A stretch of DNA of 5,909 bases from an uncultured Coriobacteriaceae bacterium (GCA_900544655.1 UQWE01000083.1:1-5909); one strand, 5' to 3'. Positions 1 through 5,122 are shown, counted from the first letter of the stretch. Notes: generated by a model from the letters alone, not told the origin. A program made the numbers and translations.

Positions 1-510
1 GAGCTGCTCGAGTCCCTCCCGCCGTTCCTCACCGGCGGCGAGATGATCGACTCCGTGACCGAGAACGGCGCCGTCTGGGCGCCCATCCCGGAGAAGTTCG
101 AGGCCGGCACGCAGGACGCCGCGGGCATCTATGCTACCGGCGTCGCCATCGACTACATCCTCGAGCACGGTCGCACCGAGCTCGAGAAGCGCGAGCGCGA
201 GCTTGCCGCCTACCTGTGCGAGAAGCTCCAGGCTCTCCCCTACGTCAAGATCGTCGGCCCGGATGACCCACGCGCCCACATCGGCGCGGTCTCCTTCATG
301 GTCGACGGCATCCACCCACACGACGTCTCGAGCCTGCTCGACACCAAGGACATCGCCATCCGTGCCGGCCACCACTGCGCCCAGCCCCTCCTCACCTGGA
401 TGGGCATCGAGAGCTGCTGCCGCGCCTCCGTGGGCTTCTACAACGACAAGACAGACGTCGACCGCCTCGTCGAGGGCCTCGACTTCGTCTGGGGGGTTTT
501 CAATGGCTAA
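1..510 (+). CDS. sufS: Cysteine desulfurase SufS, C-terminal part (5' end outside window)
   Basis: SufS is a PLP-dependent group II cysteine desulfurase. It turns L-cysteine into alanine and leaves a persulfide on its active-site cysteine for Fe-S cluster assembly in the cytosol. The reading frame is open from base 1 and gives 169 residues, roughly the last 40% of a usual SufS of about 410, so the PLP lysine lies upstream of the window. Visible family marks are FEAGTQDAAG near residue 34, the catalytic loop RAGHHCAQP with its nucleophilic Cys at residue 126 (codon 376-378), and RASVGFYNDKTDVDRLVEGL near the C-terminus. The last 8 bases overlap the next gene, sufU, which suggests translational coupling. 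Pairing with SufU argues for SufS rather than the paralogues CsdA or IscS. The IscS-type long active-site loop is absent. Confidence 0.95.
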   Translation, partial: ELLESLPPFLTGGEMIDSVTENGAVWAPIPEKFEAGTQDAAGIYATGVAIDYILEHGRTELEKRERELAAYLCEKLQALPYVKIVGPDDPRAHIGAVSFMVDGIHPHDVSSLLDTKDIAIRAGHHCAQPLLTWMGIESCCRASVGFYNDKTDVDRLVEGLDFVWGVFNG

Positions 511-1015
511 CGTCTACAGCCGCGCGCTCATGGACCACGTGAGCAACCCTGACTACAAGTACAAGATGGAGGACGCCACCTACAGCCACGAGGGCATCAA
601 CCCCAGCTGCGGTGACGACCTTGTCCTTGACGTCCGCCTTGGTGACGACGGCACCATCGCCGAGGTCTCCTGGACGGGCAGCGGCTGCGCCGTCTCCCAG
701 GGCTCCGCCGACATGATGAGCGACCTCATGGTTGGCGAGACGCCCGAGCACGCGCGCGAGCTCTGCCACCTCTTCGGCCGCATGATCCGCGGCGAGGAGA
801 CGGACTCCTCCGCCCTCGAAGAACTTGACGAGGCCGCCGAGCTCGAGAGCATCTCCCACATGCCCGCGCGTGTGAAGTGCGCCGAGCTCGCCTGGCGCAC
901 GCTCGACGAGATGCTCGGCCACCCCGATAAGCTCAACGAGGCGGCCTCCACCGAGGACGGCACGGACGAGCACGGCAACCCCCTCTCCGCCGGCGCGCGC
1001 GGAGACGAAGAGTAG
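503..1015 (+). CDS. sufU: SufU, zinc-dependent sulfurtransferase / Fe-S assembly protein
   Basis: SufU accepts the persulfide sulfur from SufS and passes it to the SufBCD scaffold. In the Gram-positive SUF system it works by zinc-ligand swapping with SufS rather than as an IscU-type scaffold. The protein is 170 residues. The expected zinc ligands are all visible: Cys36 and Asp38 in NPSCGD, Cys62 in GSGCAVSQGSADMM, and Cys126 in ARVKCAELAW. The spacing matches the Cys41/Asp43/Cys66/Cys128 set described for Bacillus subtilis SufU. I chose the ATG at 503 because it gives the normal N-terminus (MANVYSRALMDHVSNP). It lies inside the sufS stop region, with only a run of G (491-496) as a weak ribosome site, so coupling to sufS translation is likely. 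About 25 acidic, Gly-rich residues after Pro141 form a tail that looks disordered. The frame is open further upstream, but that part is the shadow of sufS. Confidence 0.94.
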   Translation: MANVYSRALMDHVSNPDYKYKMEDATYSHEGINPSCGDDLVLDVRLGDDGTIAEVSWTGSGCAVSQGSADMMSDLMVGETPEHARELCHLFGRMIRGEETDSSALEELDEAAELESISHMPARVKCAELAWRTLDEMLGHPDKLNEAASTEDGTDEHGNPLSAGARGDEE

Positions 1016-1017
1016 CC

Positions 1018-1488
1018 ATGGCTTCCGGAATCTCCACCAAGGGCCGCTACGCCCTCCGCGTCATGGCAGACCTCGCCGTCGCGCAAGGCGAGGCCGGATG
1101 GGTCTCCCTCGGCGACATATCGCGACGCCAGGGCATCTCTCGCAAGTACCTCGAGCAGGTCATGGCGTCGCTTCACAAGGCGAAGTTCGTCGTGAGCCAG
1201 CGCGGCAAGGGCGGCGGCTACCGTCTCGCCCGAAAGCCCGAAGATTACACGCTGGGAGAGCTTATCCGAGTGGCGGAGGGCAGCTCTCTGGCGCCCGTCT
1301 CCTGCCTCGATTGCTCGAACGGCACGATCTGCCCTCGCACCAAGACCTGCCCCACGCTCCCCGTGTGGCAGGAACTTGGGGCCCTCGTCAGCGGATTCCT
1401 CGACAGCAAGCACCTGTCTGACATCGTCGACGACACGGACGGCGCGCTCGACGCGCTCGAGGCGCTTGGCGCGGGCCTCTGCAAGTAG
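1018..1488 (+). CDS. Rrf2/IscR-like transcriptional regulator with a cysteine cluster
   Basis: This is a 156-residue Rrf2-family DNA-binding protein. The winged helix-turn-helix covers about residues 5-75: STKGRYALRVMADLA, then ISRRQGISRKYLEQVMASLHKA, then the wing RGKGGGYRLAR. The second half has Cys96, Cys99, Cys105 and Cys111. Cys99-x5-Cys105-x5-Cys111 has the same spacing as the three [2Fe-2S]-ligand cysteines of E. coli IscR (92, 98, 104). The residue matching IscR His107 is Leu114, and Cys96 is an extra candidate ligand. The ATG at 1018 lies 2 bases after the sufU stop, with a purine-rich stretch (GGAGACGAAGAG, 1001-1012) before it, so it is co-transcribed with sufS and sufU. By context it probably controls SUF expression in response to cluster or iron status; this is inference. 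The cysteines argue against a CymR-type regulator, but I cannot assign an exact orthologue. Confidence 0.88.
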   Translation: MASGISTKGRYALRVMADLAVAQGEAGWVSLGDISRRQGISRKYLEQVMASLHKAKFVVSQRGKGGGYRLARKPEDYTLGELIRVAEGSSLAPVSCLDCSNGTICPRTKTCPTLPVWQELGALVSGFLDSKHLSDIVDDTDGALDALEALGAGLCK

Positions 1489-1577
1489 GGCTCGGATCGG
1501 GTAGGCGCGGCACTCGCCCACGGCGGCCCGCGCATCCAATCGCCACCGAGACGGCTCAATCCCACACACGGACGACC

Positions 1578-1607
1578 AACGGGACCTCACGGGGTCCCGT
1601 TTCTTTT
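1578..1607 (+). terminator. Intrinsic terminator of the suf operon
   Basis: A perfect stem pairs ACGGGACC (1579-1586) with GGTCCCGT (1593-1600) across a 6-base loop. One more A-T pair (1578/1601) extends it, and TTTCTTTT follows. It lies about 90 bases after the regulator stop and ends the + strand operon. The 89 bases between stop and stem hold no other gene I can support. Confidence 0.9.
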
Positions 1608-1610
1608 ACC

Positions 1611-1693
1611 TGATCGGCTTTCCCGATGCCACTCATGGTCAGCCACGCTCGTAATCGGCTTTTCCCGGTAGCACCTATGGTCAGCTTCGCTCA
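1611..1693. repeat. Degenerate tandem repeat, two units of about 41 bases
   Basis: Unit 1 (1611-1651) and unit 2 (1652-1693) share the blocks ATCGGCTTT, TCCCG, TATGGTCAGC or CATGGTCAGC, and CGCTC in the same order and nearly the same spacing. Each unit begins with a small hairpin: ATCGG/CCGAT at 1613-1627 in unit 1, and the wobble-paired ATCGG/CCGGT in unit 2. The function is unknown. Confidence 0.65.
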
Positions 1694-1798
1694 AACATGT
1701 ATAGAATTCAGCTCACAGTGCATAGGTTCTCGGTCACGGATTAAGCAGGCACAAAACCGGACATCTCTGAGACACAATTGGCGGGCACGGGTCTCGAA

Positions 1799-1831
1799 GA
1801 TTGGTCAAAAACACCATCTTGGCGTACGCCT
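1799..1831 (+). repeat. Inverted-repeat copy A of a 32-33 base element
   Basis: This copy runs from GATTGGTCAAAAACACC into CCATCTTGGCGTACGCCT. The same element occurs in reverse complement at 2019-2050, with the last 18 bases identical and about 27 of 32 aligned positions equal overall. It contains the 10-base palindrome GGCGTACGCC (1821-1830). Weaker similarity extends outward: CAATTG (1775-1780) and AAAACCGG (1753-1760) have counterparts beyond copy B in the same order. Confidence 0.75.
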
Positions 1832-2018
1832 TTCGAATTCCCTGCGATACTTCTGAACGCCCCTAGTTTTTCCAAAATACGAAACAGCAGGTAGATTAGT
1901 TGCGGTATTTGGCAAATGAGAGCGATTTGTTCAACGAGAATCCAAAAGGCTTCAGAAACACCTTTCAGAGCACCTTATACACGCAATTCATGACCCCAAA
2001 CGCCTCCCGGAACCAGAG

Positions 2019-2050
2019 AGGCGTACGCCAAGATGGGTATTTTGACCATC
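2019..2050 (-). repeat. Inverted-repeat copy B of the 32-33 base element
   Basis: Read on the minus strand this copy is GATGGTCAAAATACCC followed by ATCTTGGCGTACGCCT, nearly the same as copy A at 1799-1831. The palindrome GGCGTACGCC is at 2020-2029. The outward CAATTG is at 2059-2064 and the AAAAGCCGG-like block is near 2073-2081. The two copies face each other across 187 bases of AT-rich sequence. Confidence 0.75.
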
Positions 2051-2166
2051 TCCTCCAGCAATTGCCTCCGGGCCGGCTTTTAACGTCAAAGACCCAAAGA
2101 CCACAAATGAACGAAATCGAAAAGAAGTGACGACGCGGTGCAGAGAGGGGCCGTCGCGATAAGACA

Positions 2167-2215
2167 TCGGCACGTCCCGGACGAGCGCCTTCACGGAAAG
2201 ATGGCAACGCGGCAC
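2167..2215. repeat. Direct repeat, first copy
   Basis: The first 26 bases (TCGGCACGTCCCGGACGAGC and the following CGCC block) match 2241-2266 at 24 of 26 positions. Looser similarity continues through AAAGA, CAACG and GGCAC to 2215. It lies just outside the AT-rich part of the intergenic region. No function is recognised. Confidence 0.7.
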
Positions 2216-2240
2216 GGGCAAGCGCTATCGAAACGAAACG

Positions 2241-2286
2241 TCGGCGCGTCCCGGACGAGCGCCTCCGCAAAGAGCCAACGAGGCAC
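2241..2286. repeat. Direct repeat, second copy
   Basis: This copy begins TCGGCGCGTCCCGGACGAGC and differs from the first at 2 of the first 26 bases. The repeat starts are 74 bases apart. A possible third, much weaker echo (GCGCGGACGAGC) begins near 2292. Confidence 0.7.
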
Positions 2287-2371
2287 CTCGAGCGCGGACG
2301 AGCTGCAGATGTCTCACGCGCTAACGTCGGTAGCGATGCAGTCCGTTCGAGGGGCAAACACGCCGCAAGAC

Positions 2372-2401
2372 AAAAGGGGCATCGACTTGCGTCGACGCCC
2401 C
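2372..2401 (-). terminator. Intrinsic terminator of the NlpC/P60 gene
   Basis: On the minus strand GGGGCGTCGAC (2401 to 2391) pairs with GTCGATGCCCC (2386 to 2376), including one G-U pair. It closes on the four-base loop GCAA, a GNRA tetraloop, and TTTTG follows. It lies about 40 bases past the stop at 2443. Confidence 0.85.
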
Positions 2402-2442
2402 CTGCGGAACACATTTTGCCCCGAGCCCTCGGGTCCAGCTCG

Positions 2443-3540
2443 CTACAGCGTCTGGTACCAGGGACTACCGTAGACCGAGCGATAGCTCACGCCGACACTG
2501 GGGTTGCCGGCGTCGATCATCATGCCACCGCTGATGTAGATGCCCACGTGGCTGCCCCAGCAAACGATGTCGCCAGCCTGGGGGTTTGACGTGGTGGTGC
2601 CACAAGCACCCTGGTCGTACGAGGTACGCGGCAGCGAGATGCCGGCCTGGGCGTAGCAGTACTGCACGAAGCCAGAACAATCATAGGCGTTCGGGCCGGT
2701 GGCGCCGTAGACGTAGCTGCAGCCGACCTTGCCCCACGCGGCGGAGACGATGGCGTTGCGCTGCGAGGCGGAGAGGCTGCCGCTCGCGGAGCCGGAACCG
2801 GAGCCGGAGTTGGAGTTGGAGCCACCATTGTTGGTGTTGCTGTTGGTGTTACCGTTGGTGCTGTTGCTCTGGTTGCCGGCGTTGGGCACGTAGTTGCCGC
2901 CGTTGTTCTCGGCCTCGCGCTCGGCCTCCTTCTGGGCGGCCTCGGCTGCTGCGGCGGCAGCGGCGCGCTCGGCCTCGAGGGCGTCCTGGACCTGCTGGTC
3001 GAGGGAGTTCACGTAGCTCTGCGCCTCGGCGACCTTGGCATCGAGCTCGGCCTGCTGGGCCTTGAGGTCATCGAGGAGCTGCTGCTGCTCGGTTCGCTTC
3101 TGGTCGAGCTCGGACTGGATGTCCTTAACCTGCTGGATGACCTGGGCGTCGGAGTCGCTCACCTTGCTTGCGTAGGTGATGCGGTTGACCATGTCCTCGA
3201 AGCTCGTGGAGTCGAACAGGATGGAAGCGAGCGAGACGCCGCCGGTCTTGTAGTTGGAGGCGACGCGACGGGAGAGGGTGTCCTGGGTCTGTGCGAGCTC
3301 GGCGGTCTTCTGATCGATCTCCGCGTTGGTGGCGTCGAGGTCCTCCTGGGTCTTGTTGGCCTCCTCGCTCACGCGGGAAGCCTCATCATAGAGGCCGCTG
3401 AGGTGGGAGTTGGCCTGATCGAGCTTCGCCTGGAGCTCGGCCGGGGTGTCGGCGAGGGCGATAGTGGGGAGGCCGGTGAGAACGGTCGCGCCGAGGACGA
3501 GGCCTGCGGTCGCGCGAGCGATGGTCCGACGGAAATTCAA
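2443..3540 (-). CDS. Secreted coiled-coil NlpC/P60 peptidoglycan endopeptidase
   Basis: This is a 365-residue secreted cell-wall hydrolase, by family a gamma-D-glutamyl-diamino-acid endopeptidase of peptide stems. A Sec signal peptide covers residues 1-30 (positive NFRR, hydrophobic GLVLGATVLTG, cleavage after ALA30). Residues 33-185 are coiled coil rich in Gln, Asp, Glu and Leu, an arrangement like PcsB/CwlO-type hydrolases. Residues 189-211 are Ala/Glu-rich, and 212-256 form a Asn/Ser/Gly linker. The NlpC/P60 domain runs from about 258 to the end, with catalytic Cys288 in YDCSGFVQY and His331 in SHVGIYI. The usual third polar residue falls in MIDAGNPS, where Asp343 occupies the common His position. 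The start is TTG at 3540, because it immediately precedes the signal peptide and has AAGGGA 7 bases upstream. The open frame reaches back to 3663, but that extension is not protein-like. FtsEX dependence, as for PcsB, is only a possibility. Confidence 0.92.
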   Translation of the reverse strand: MNFRRTIARATAGLVLGATVLTGLPTIALADTPAELQAKLDQANSHLSGLYDEASRVSEEANKTQEDLDATNAEIDQKTAELAQTQDTLSRRVASNYKTGGVSLASILFDSTSFEDMVNRITYASKVSDSDAQVIQQVKDIQSELDQKRTEQQQLLDDLKAQQAELDAKVAEAQSYVNSLDQQVQDALEAERAAAAAAAEAAQKEAEREAENNGGNYVPNAGNQSNSTNGNTNSNTNNGGSNSNSGSGSGSASGSLSASQRNAIVSAAWGKVGCSYVYGATGPNAYDCSGFVQYCYAQAGISLPRTSYDQGACGTTTSNPQAGDIVCWGSHVGIYISGGMMIDAGNPSVGVSYRSVYGSPWYQTL

Positions 3541-3547
3541 GGGTGTG

Positions 3548-3553
3548 TCCCTT
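3548..3553 (-). promoter_or_regulatory. Ribosome binding site deciding the TTG start of the NlpC/P60 gene
   Basis: AAGGGA on the minus strand sits 7 bases before the TTG at 3540. No ATG or GTG in the frame places a signal peptide at the N-terminus with comparable spacing, so this site selects the TTG. Confidence 0.7.
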
Positions 3554-3633
3554 CGTAGGCTACATGTCAGGCGGGATGCCCCATGGCGCGCGGCGCGCGG
3601 CAGGAGACAGGTTGTCCACCTTTCTGCATACCT

Positions 3634-3663
3634 ATGATAGGGTTTCTTGTCCCCCGTGGCCAA
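3634..3663 (-). promoter_or_regulatory. Possible promoter of the NlpC/P60 gene
   Basis: On the minus strand TTGGCC (3663-3658) and TATCAT (3639-3634) are 18 bases apart and resemble -35 and -10 hexamers; the -10 matches five of six consensus bases. Use of this site would give a leader of about 85-90 bases. That leader contains a very GC-rich self-complementary stretch (GCGCGCGGCGCGC, around 3587-3599). The match is by eye only. Confidence 0.3.
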
Positions 3664-3723
3664 GCCAATGTGGACGAAGAATGGAGCCAGCAGGTCACAG
3701 CGCCGCGACCGGCGACGGCCAGG

Positions 3724-4017
3724 CTACTCCACCTCGCGGGCGAGCACGGCGCGATAGCCACCGGCGGGGCCATTCAAACACTTCGAGACACGGCTGACCG
3801 TCGTCGACGAGGCGCCCGTGCTCTGCTGGACAGAGAGGTAGGACTCGCCGGAATCGAGCAGTCTGGCCACCTCGAGGCGCTGCGAGAGGTCCACGATCTC
3901 CTTCAAGGTGCACAGGTCGAGGAGGAACGCCTTGACCTCCTCGGGCGTGGTCAGTTCCGCGAAAACCGAGAGAAGCGCCTGGGCGGGCTCCGTCGCCATG
4001 ACCTCGGCAGCATCCAT
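3724..4017 (-). CDS. YerC/YecD-type TrpR-like DNA-binding regulator
   Basis: This is a 97-residue TrpR-superfamily helix-turn-helix protein of the YerC/YecD group. The key match is DLCTLKEIVDLSQRLEVARLL (given here as two motifs: DLCTLKEI at about 37-44, and QRLEVARLL). It is followed by the HTH with TGASSTTVSRVSKCLN, which closely follows the YerC pattern DLCT-EI-QRLEVAR-TGAST-TISRVKRCLN. The C-terminus GGYRAVL corresponds to the family's short tail. I chose the ATG at 4017 because GGGAGGAAG lies 7 bases before it; an upstream in-frame TTG at 4032 would put that site inside the gene. Its target is unknown, and the tryptophan link of TrpR should not be assumed. The next gene downstream on the same strand (NlpC/P60) begins 183 bases on with its own possible promoter, so co-transcription is uncertain. 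Confidence 0.88.
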   Translation of the reverse strand: MDAAEVMATEPAQALLSVFAELTTPEEVKAFLLDLCTLKEIVDLSQRLEVARLLDSGESYLSVQQSTGASSTTVSRVSKCLNGPAGGYRAVLAREVE

Positions 4018-4021
4018 GTGA

Positions 4022-4030
4022 CTTCCTCCC
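4022..4030 (-). promoter_or_regulatory. Ribosome binding site of the YerC-like gene
   Basis: GGGAGGAAG on the minus strand has its GGAGG core 7 bases before the ATG at 4017. This rules out the upstream TTG at 4032 as the start. Confidence 0.75.
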
Positions 4031-4039
4031 AACCAGGAA

Positions 4040-4129
4040 GGGGCGTTCCACGAGGCCCCTCAAAAAGCTCCCTAGCAGCGCTTCGCTCGCTGCGAATCGA
4101 TGGATGGACTCTACTTTATCGCATTAAAG
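4040..4129 (-). promoter_or_regulatory. Structured upstream region of the YerC-like gene
   Basis: Three inverted repeats lie in the minus-strand leader or promoter zone: CTTTA/TAAAG (4114-4118 and 4125-4129), GCAGCG/CGCTGC (4075-4080 and 4088-4093), and GGGGC/GCCCC (about 4042-4061). The minus strand reads AGCTTTTTG between the second and third. The first could be an operator and the others a leader structure. I found no clear -35/-10 pair and no known riboswitch class. Confidence 0.35.
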
Positions 4130-4167
4130 CGCCCGGGGCGACGGCAATTGGCACGGAGTGGAACGGC

Positions 4168-4231
4168 GACTCGTTGAGGCGAGTCATGGAGACTCGTTGA
4201 TGACGGGCGCATCGAGACCCGAGACCGAGTC
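4168..4231. promoter_or_regulatory. Alternating GACTCG / CGAGTC half-sites before the membrane-protein gene
   Basis: GACTCG is at 4168-4173 and 4191-4196; its complement CGAGTC is at 4180-4185 and 4226-4231. The first pair forms a 6-bp hairpin with loop TTGAGG. The 10-mer GACTCGTTGA occurs twice (4168-4177 and 4191-4200). A possible -10 (TACACT, 4250-4255) lies just downstream but has no clear -35. It could be a repeated operator or alternative leader hairpins. Confidence 0.4.
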
Positions 4232-4280
4232 GGCGCGCAGCGGGCTGGGTACACTACCCCCGTTATCCAAGGAGGTATGT

Positions 4281-4637
4281 ATGGGCTTCATCGCAACCTG
4301 GCTCGTCAGCGCCATCGCCGTGGGCGCCGCCATCTGGCTCACCCCCGGCATCACCGTCGTGGGTGGCGCCTATGCAGGCCCCCTCTTCACCGCGCTGTTC
4401 CTCGCCATCGTGAACGCCAGCATCAAACCGCTGCTCAATATCATCGGCCTGCCGTTCACCATCCTCTCGCTCGGCCTGTTCGCACTCGTCATCAACGCAC
4501 TCATGCTCGAGCTCGCGAGCTTCCTCTCACGCAACATCACGCACGCAGGCATCGTCATCGACGGATTCGGCGCGGCGTTCTTCGGCGCCATCGTCGTCTC
4601 AATCGTCACGATGATCGTCGGCGGCATCGTCAGGTAA
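4281..4637 (+). CDS. YvlD/phage-holin-4 family four-helix membrane protein
   Basis: This is a 118-residue integral membrane protein of the phage holin 4_2 superfamily (YvlD-like). Four hydrophobic segments are visible: about residues 3-20, 30-54, 58-82 and 98-116. The family signature is clear in LAIVNASIKPLLNIIGLPFT (residues 41-60), followed by ILSLGLFALVINALMLEL. ATG 4281 is preceded by AAGGAGG (4269-4275) with a 5-base gap. An out-of-frame ATG at 4277 and an in-frame open stretch upstream to 4158 are not used. Despite the family name, these proteins are usually chromosomal and are not tied to phage here, since no phage gene surrounds it. In Bacillus the YvlD relatives belong to envelope-stress loci; a similar role is only a guess. 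It is a single-gene unit with its own terminator. Confidence 0.9.
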   Translation: MGFIATWLVSAIAVGAAIWLTPGITVVGGAYAGPLFTALFLAIVNASIKPLLNIIGLPFTILSLGLFALVINALMLELASFLSRNITHAGIVIDGFGAAFFGAIVVSIVTMIVGGIVR

Positions 4638-4703
4638 CACTTCCCACGGAGCGCCAGGCAAGACTCTGACTCGGCCAAGCCCGGCATCCGGCACCAAGAC
4701 GAG

Positions 4704-4742
4704 AAGGGCGTCCCGCATCGCGCGGGGCGCCCTTTCGCTTTT
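4704..4742 (+). terminator. Long-stem intrinsic terminator after the membrane-protein gene
   Basis: A 13-bp stem pairs 4704-4716 (AAGGGCGTCCCGC) with 4722-4734 (GCGGGGCGCCCTT), with one T-G pair and loop ATCGC. TTTCGCTTTT follows on the + strand. On the minus strand the stem is followed by CTCGTCTTGG, so it may also weakly stop transcripts from csoR, whose stop lies 108 bases upstream of it on that strand. Confidence 0.87.
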
Positions 4743-4849
4743 GGACGGTAGATGCTGATGGCCTGCCCCGAGGCGCGCGACAGACGGCCGTCGCGCCAGA
4801 CTCGCCCTGCCAAGCTCGCGCGGCGCGGCCGCCACGCATAGCCCGGCGC

Positions 4850-5122
4850 CTACCTCGACAGCTTGTCGATGACGTCCTCGACCTCGAGGAGCTTCTCGTC
4901 ACGCTCGGCATCGGTGCCACAGTGGCAGGCACTCCTCACGCATCCTGCGATGTGCGCCTTGAGCACGGTGGCGTTGGTCTTGGCGACCAAGCTCTCGATA
5001 GCCATGAGCTGGTTGGAGATGTCGATGCAGTAGCGGTCCTCCTCCACCATGCGGATAACCGCGTCGAGCTGGCCTCGCGCGGTCTTGAGGAGGTTCAGGA
5101 CCGTCTTCTCGTCTGCCATCAT
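4850..5122 (-). CDS. csoR: CsoR-type copper-sensing repressor
   Basis: This is a 90-residue all-helical repressor of the CsoR/RcnR family, which leaves DNA when it binds Cu(I). The copper ligand triad is visible: Cys32 in DRYCIDIS, then His57 and Cys61 in KAHIAGC. The offsets are identical to Cys36/His61/Cys65 of Mycobacterium tuberculosis CsoR. LLKTARGQLDAVIRMVEEDR is the typical N-terminal helix and Gln38 sits in the conserved NQL. Cys66-His67-Cys68 just after the triad are extra possible metal ligands. Two adjacent ATGs (5122, 5119) are possible starts; AAAGGAG lies 6 bases before the first. It is the last gene of the minus-strand copA-copZ-csoR cluster, 125 bases after copZ with no terminator between them, so it is probably co-transcribed and autoregulating. 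A sulfane-sulfur sensor (CstR) is unlikely because CstR lacks the His. Confidence 0.92.
   Translation of the reverse strand: MMADEKTVLNLLKTARGQLDAVIRMVEEDRYCIDISNQLMAIESLVAKTNATVLKAHIAGCVRSACHCGTDAERDEKLLEVEDVIDKLSR

Larger units (their letters stand above)
1608..2371. other. Gene-poor, repeat-rich intergenic region
   Basis: About 760 bases lie between two convergent terminators with no reading frame I can support. Base composition is unlike the neighbours: by hand count 1681-1740 is about 47% GC and 1861-1920 is 40% GC, while the surrounding genes are clearly GC-rich. The stretch 2130-2371 returns to high GC. Short open frames here (76 to 149 codons) lack ribosome sites, recognisable motifs and domain-like composition. 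The region contains three pairs of degenerate repeats, listed separately. It may be a decayed mobile element or a cluster of dispersed intergenic repeats. Confidence 0.6.

Noticed and set aside
580..1590. A 336-codon minus-strand frame opposite sufU and the Rrf2 gene
   Set aside because: Antisense shadow of two well-supported genes. Its composition is Arg/Ala/Ser-rich with no motif.
1626..2130. Two short + strand open frames (1626-1856 and 1900-2130, 76 codons each)
   Set aside because: They have no ribosome site, domain-like pattern or neighbour support, and they run through repeat elements.
1611..2286. CRISPR array
   Set aside because: The repeats occur only in pairs, are degenerate, vary in orientation and have no regular spacers or cas gene.
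1965..2473. Longer open frames on both strands at 1965-2414 (-) and 2138-2473 (+)
   Set aside because: Arg/Ser-rich translations without motifs, typical of chance frames in GC-rich DNA. The + frame also runs through the NlpC terminator into its antisense.
3541..3640. Possible c-di-AMP (ydaO-type) riboswitch before the NlpC/P60 gene, as seen in other bacteria
   Set aside because: I could not find the conserved core elements, and the leader is too short for that class.
3541..3663. N-terminal extension of the NlpC/P60 protein to a TTG at 3663
   Set aside because: It would bury the signal peptide 41 residues inside the protein, and the proposed promoter lies within it. The TTG at 3540 has the ribosome site.
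4281..4637. Prophage or lysis module because of the holin-family name
   Set aside because: No endolysin, tail or integrase gene is near. The family is mostly chromosomal YvlD-like proteins, and the neighbours are housekeeping genes.
4743..4849. Extra gene or small RNA between the long terminator and csoR
   Set aside because: Only GC-rich imperfect inverted repeats (around 4772-4797) without a T-run, promoter or credible frame.
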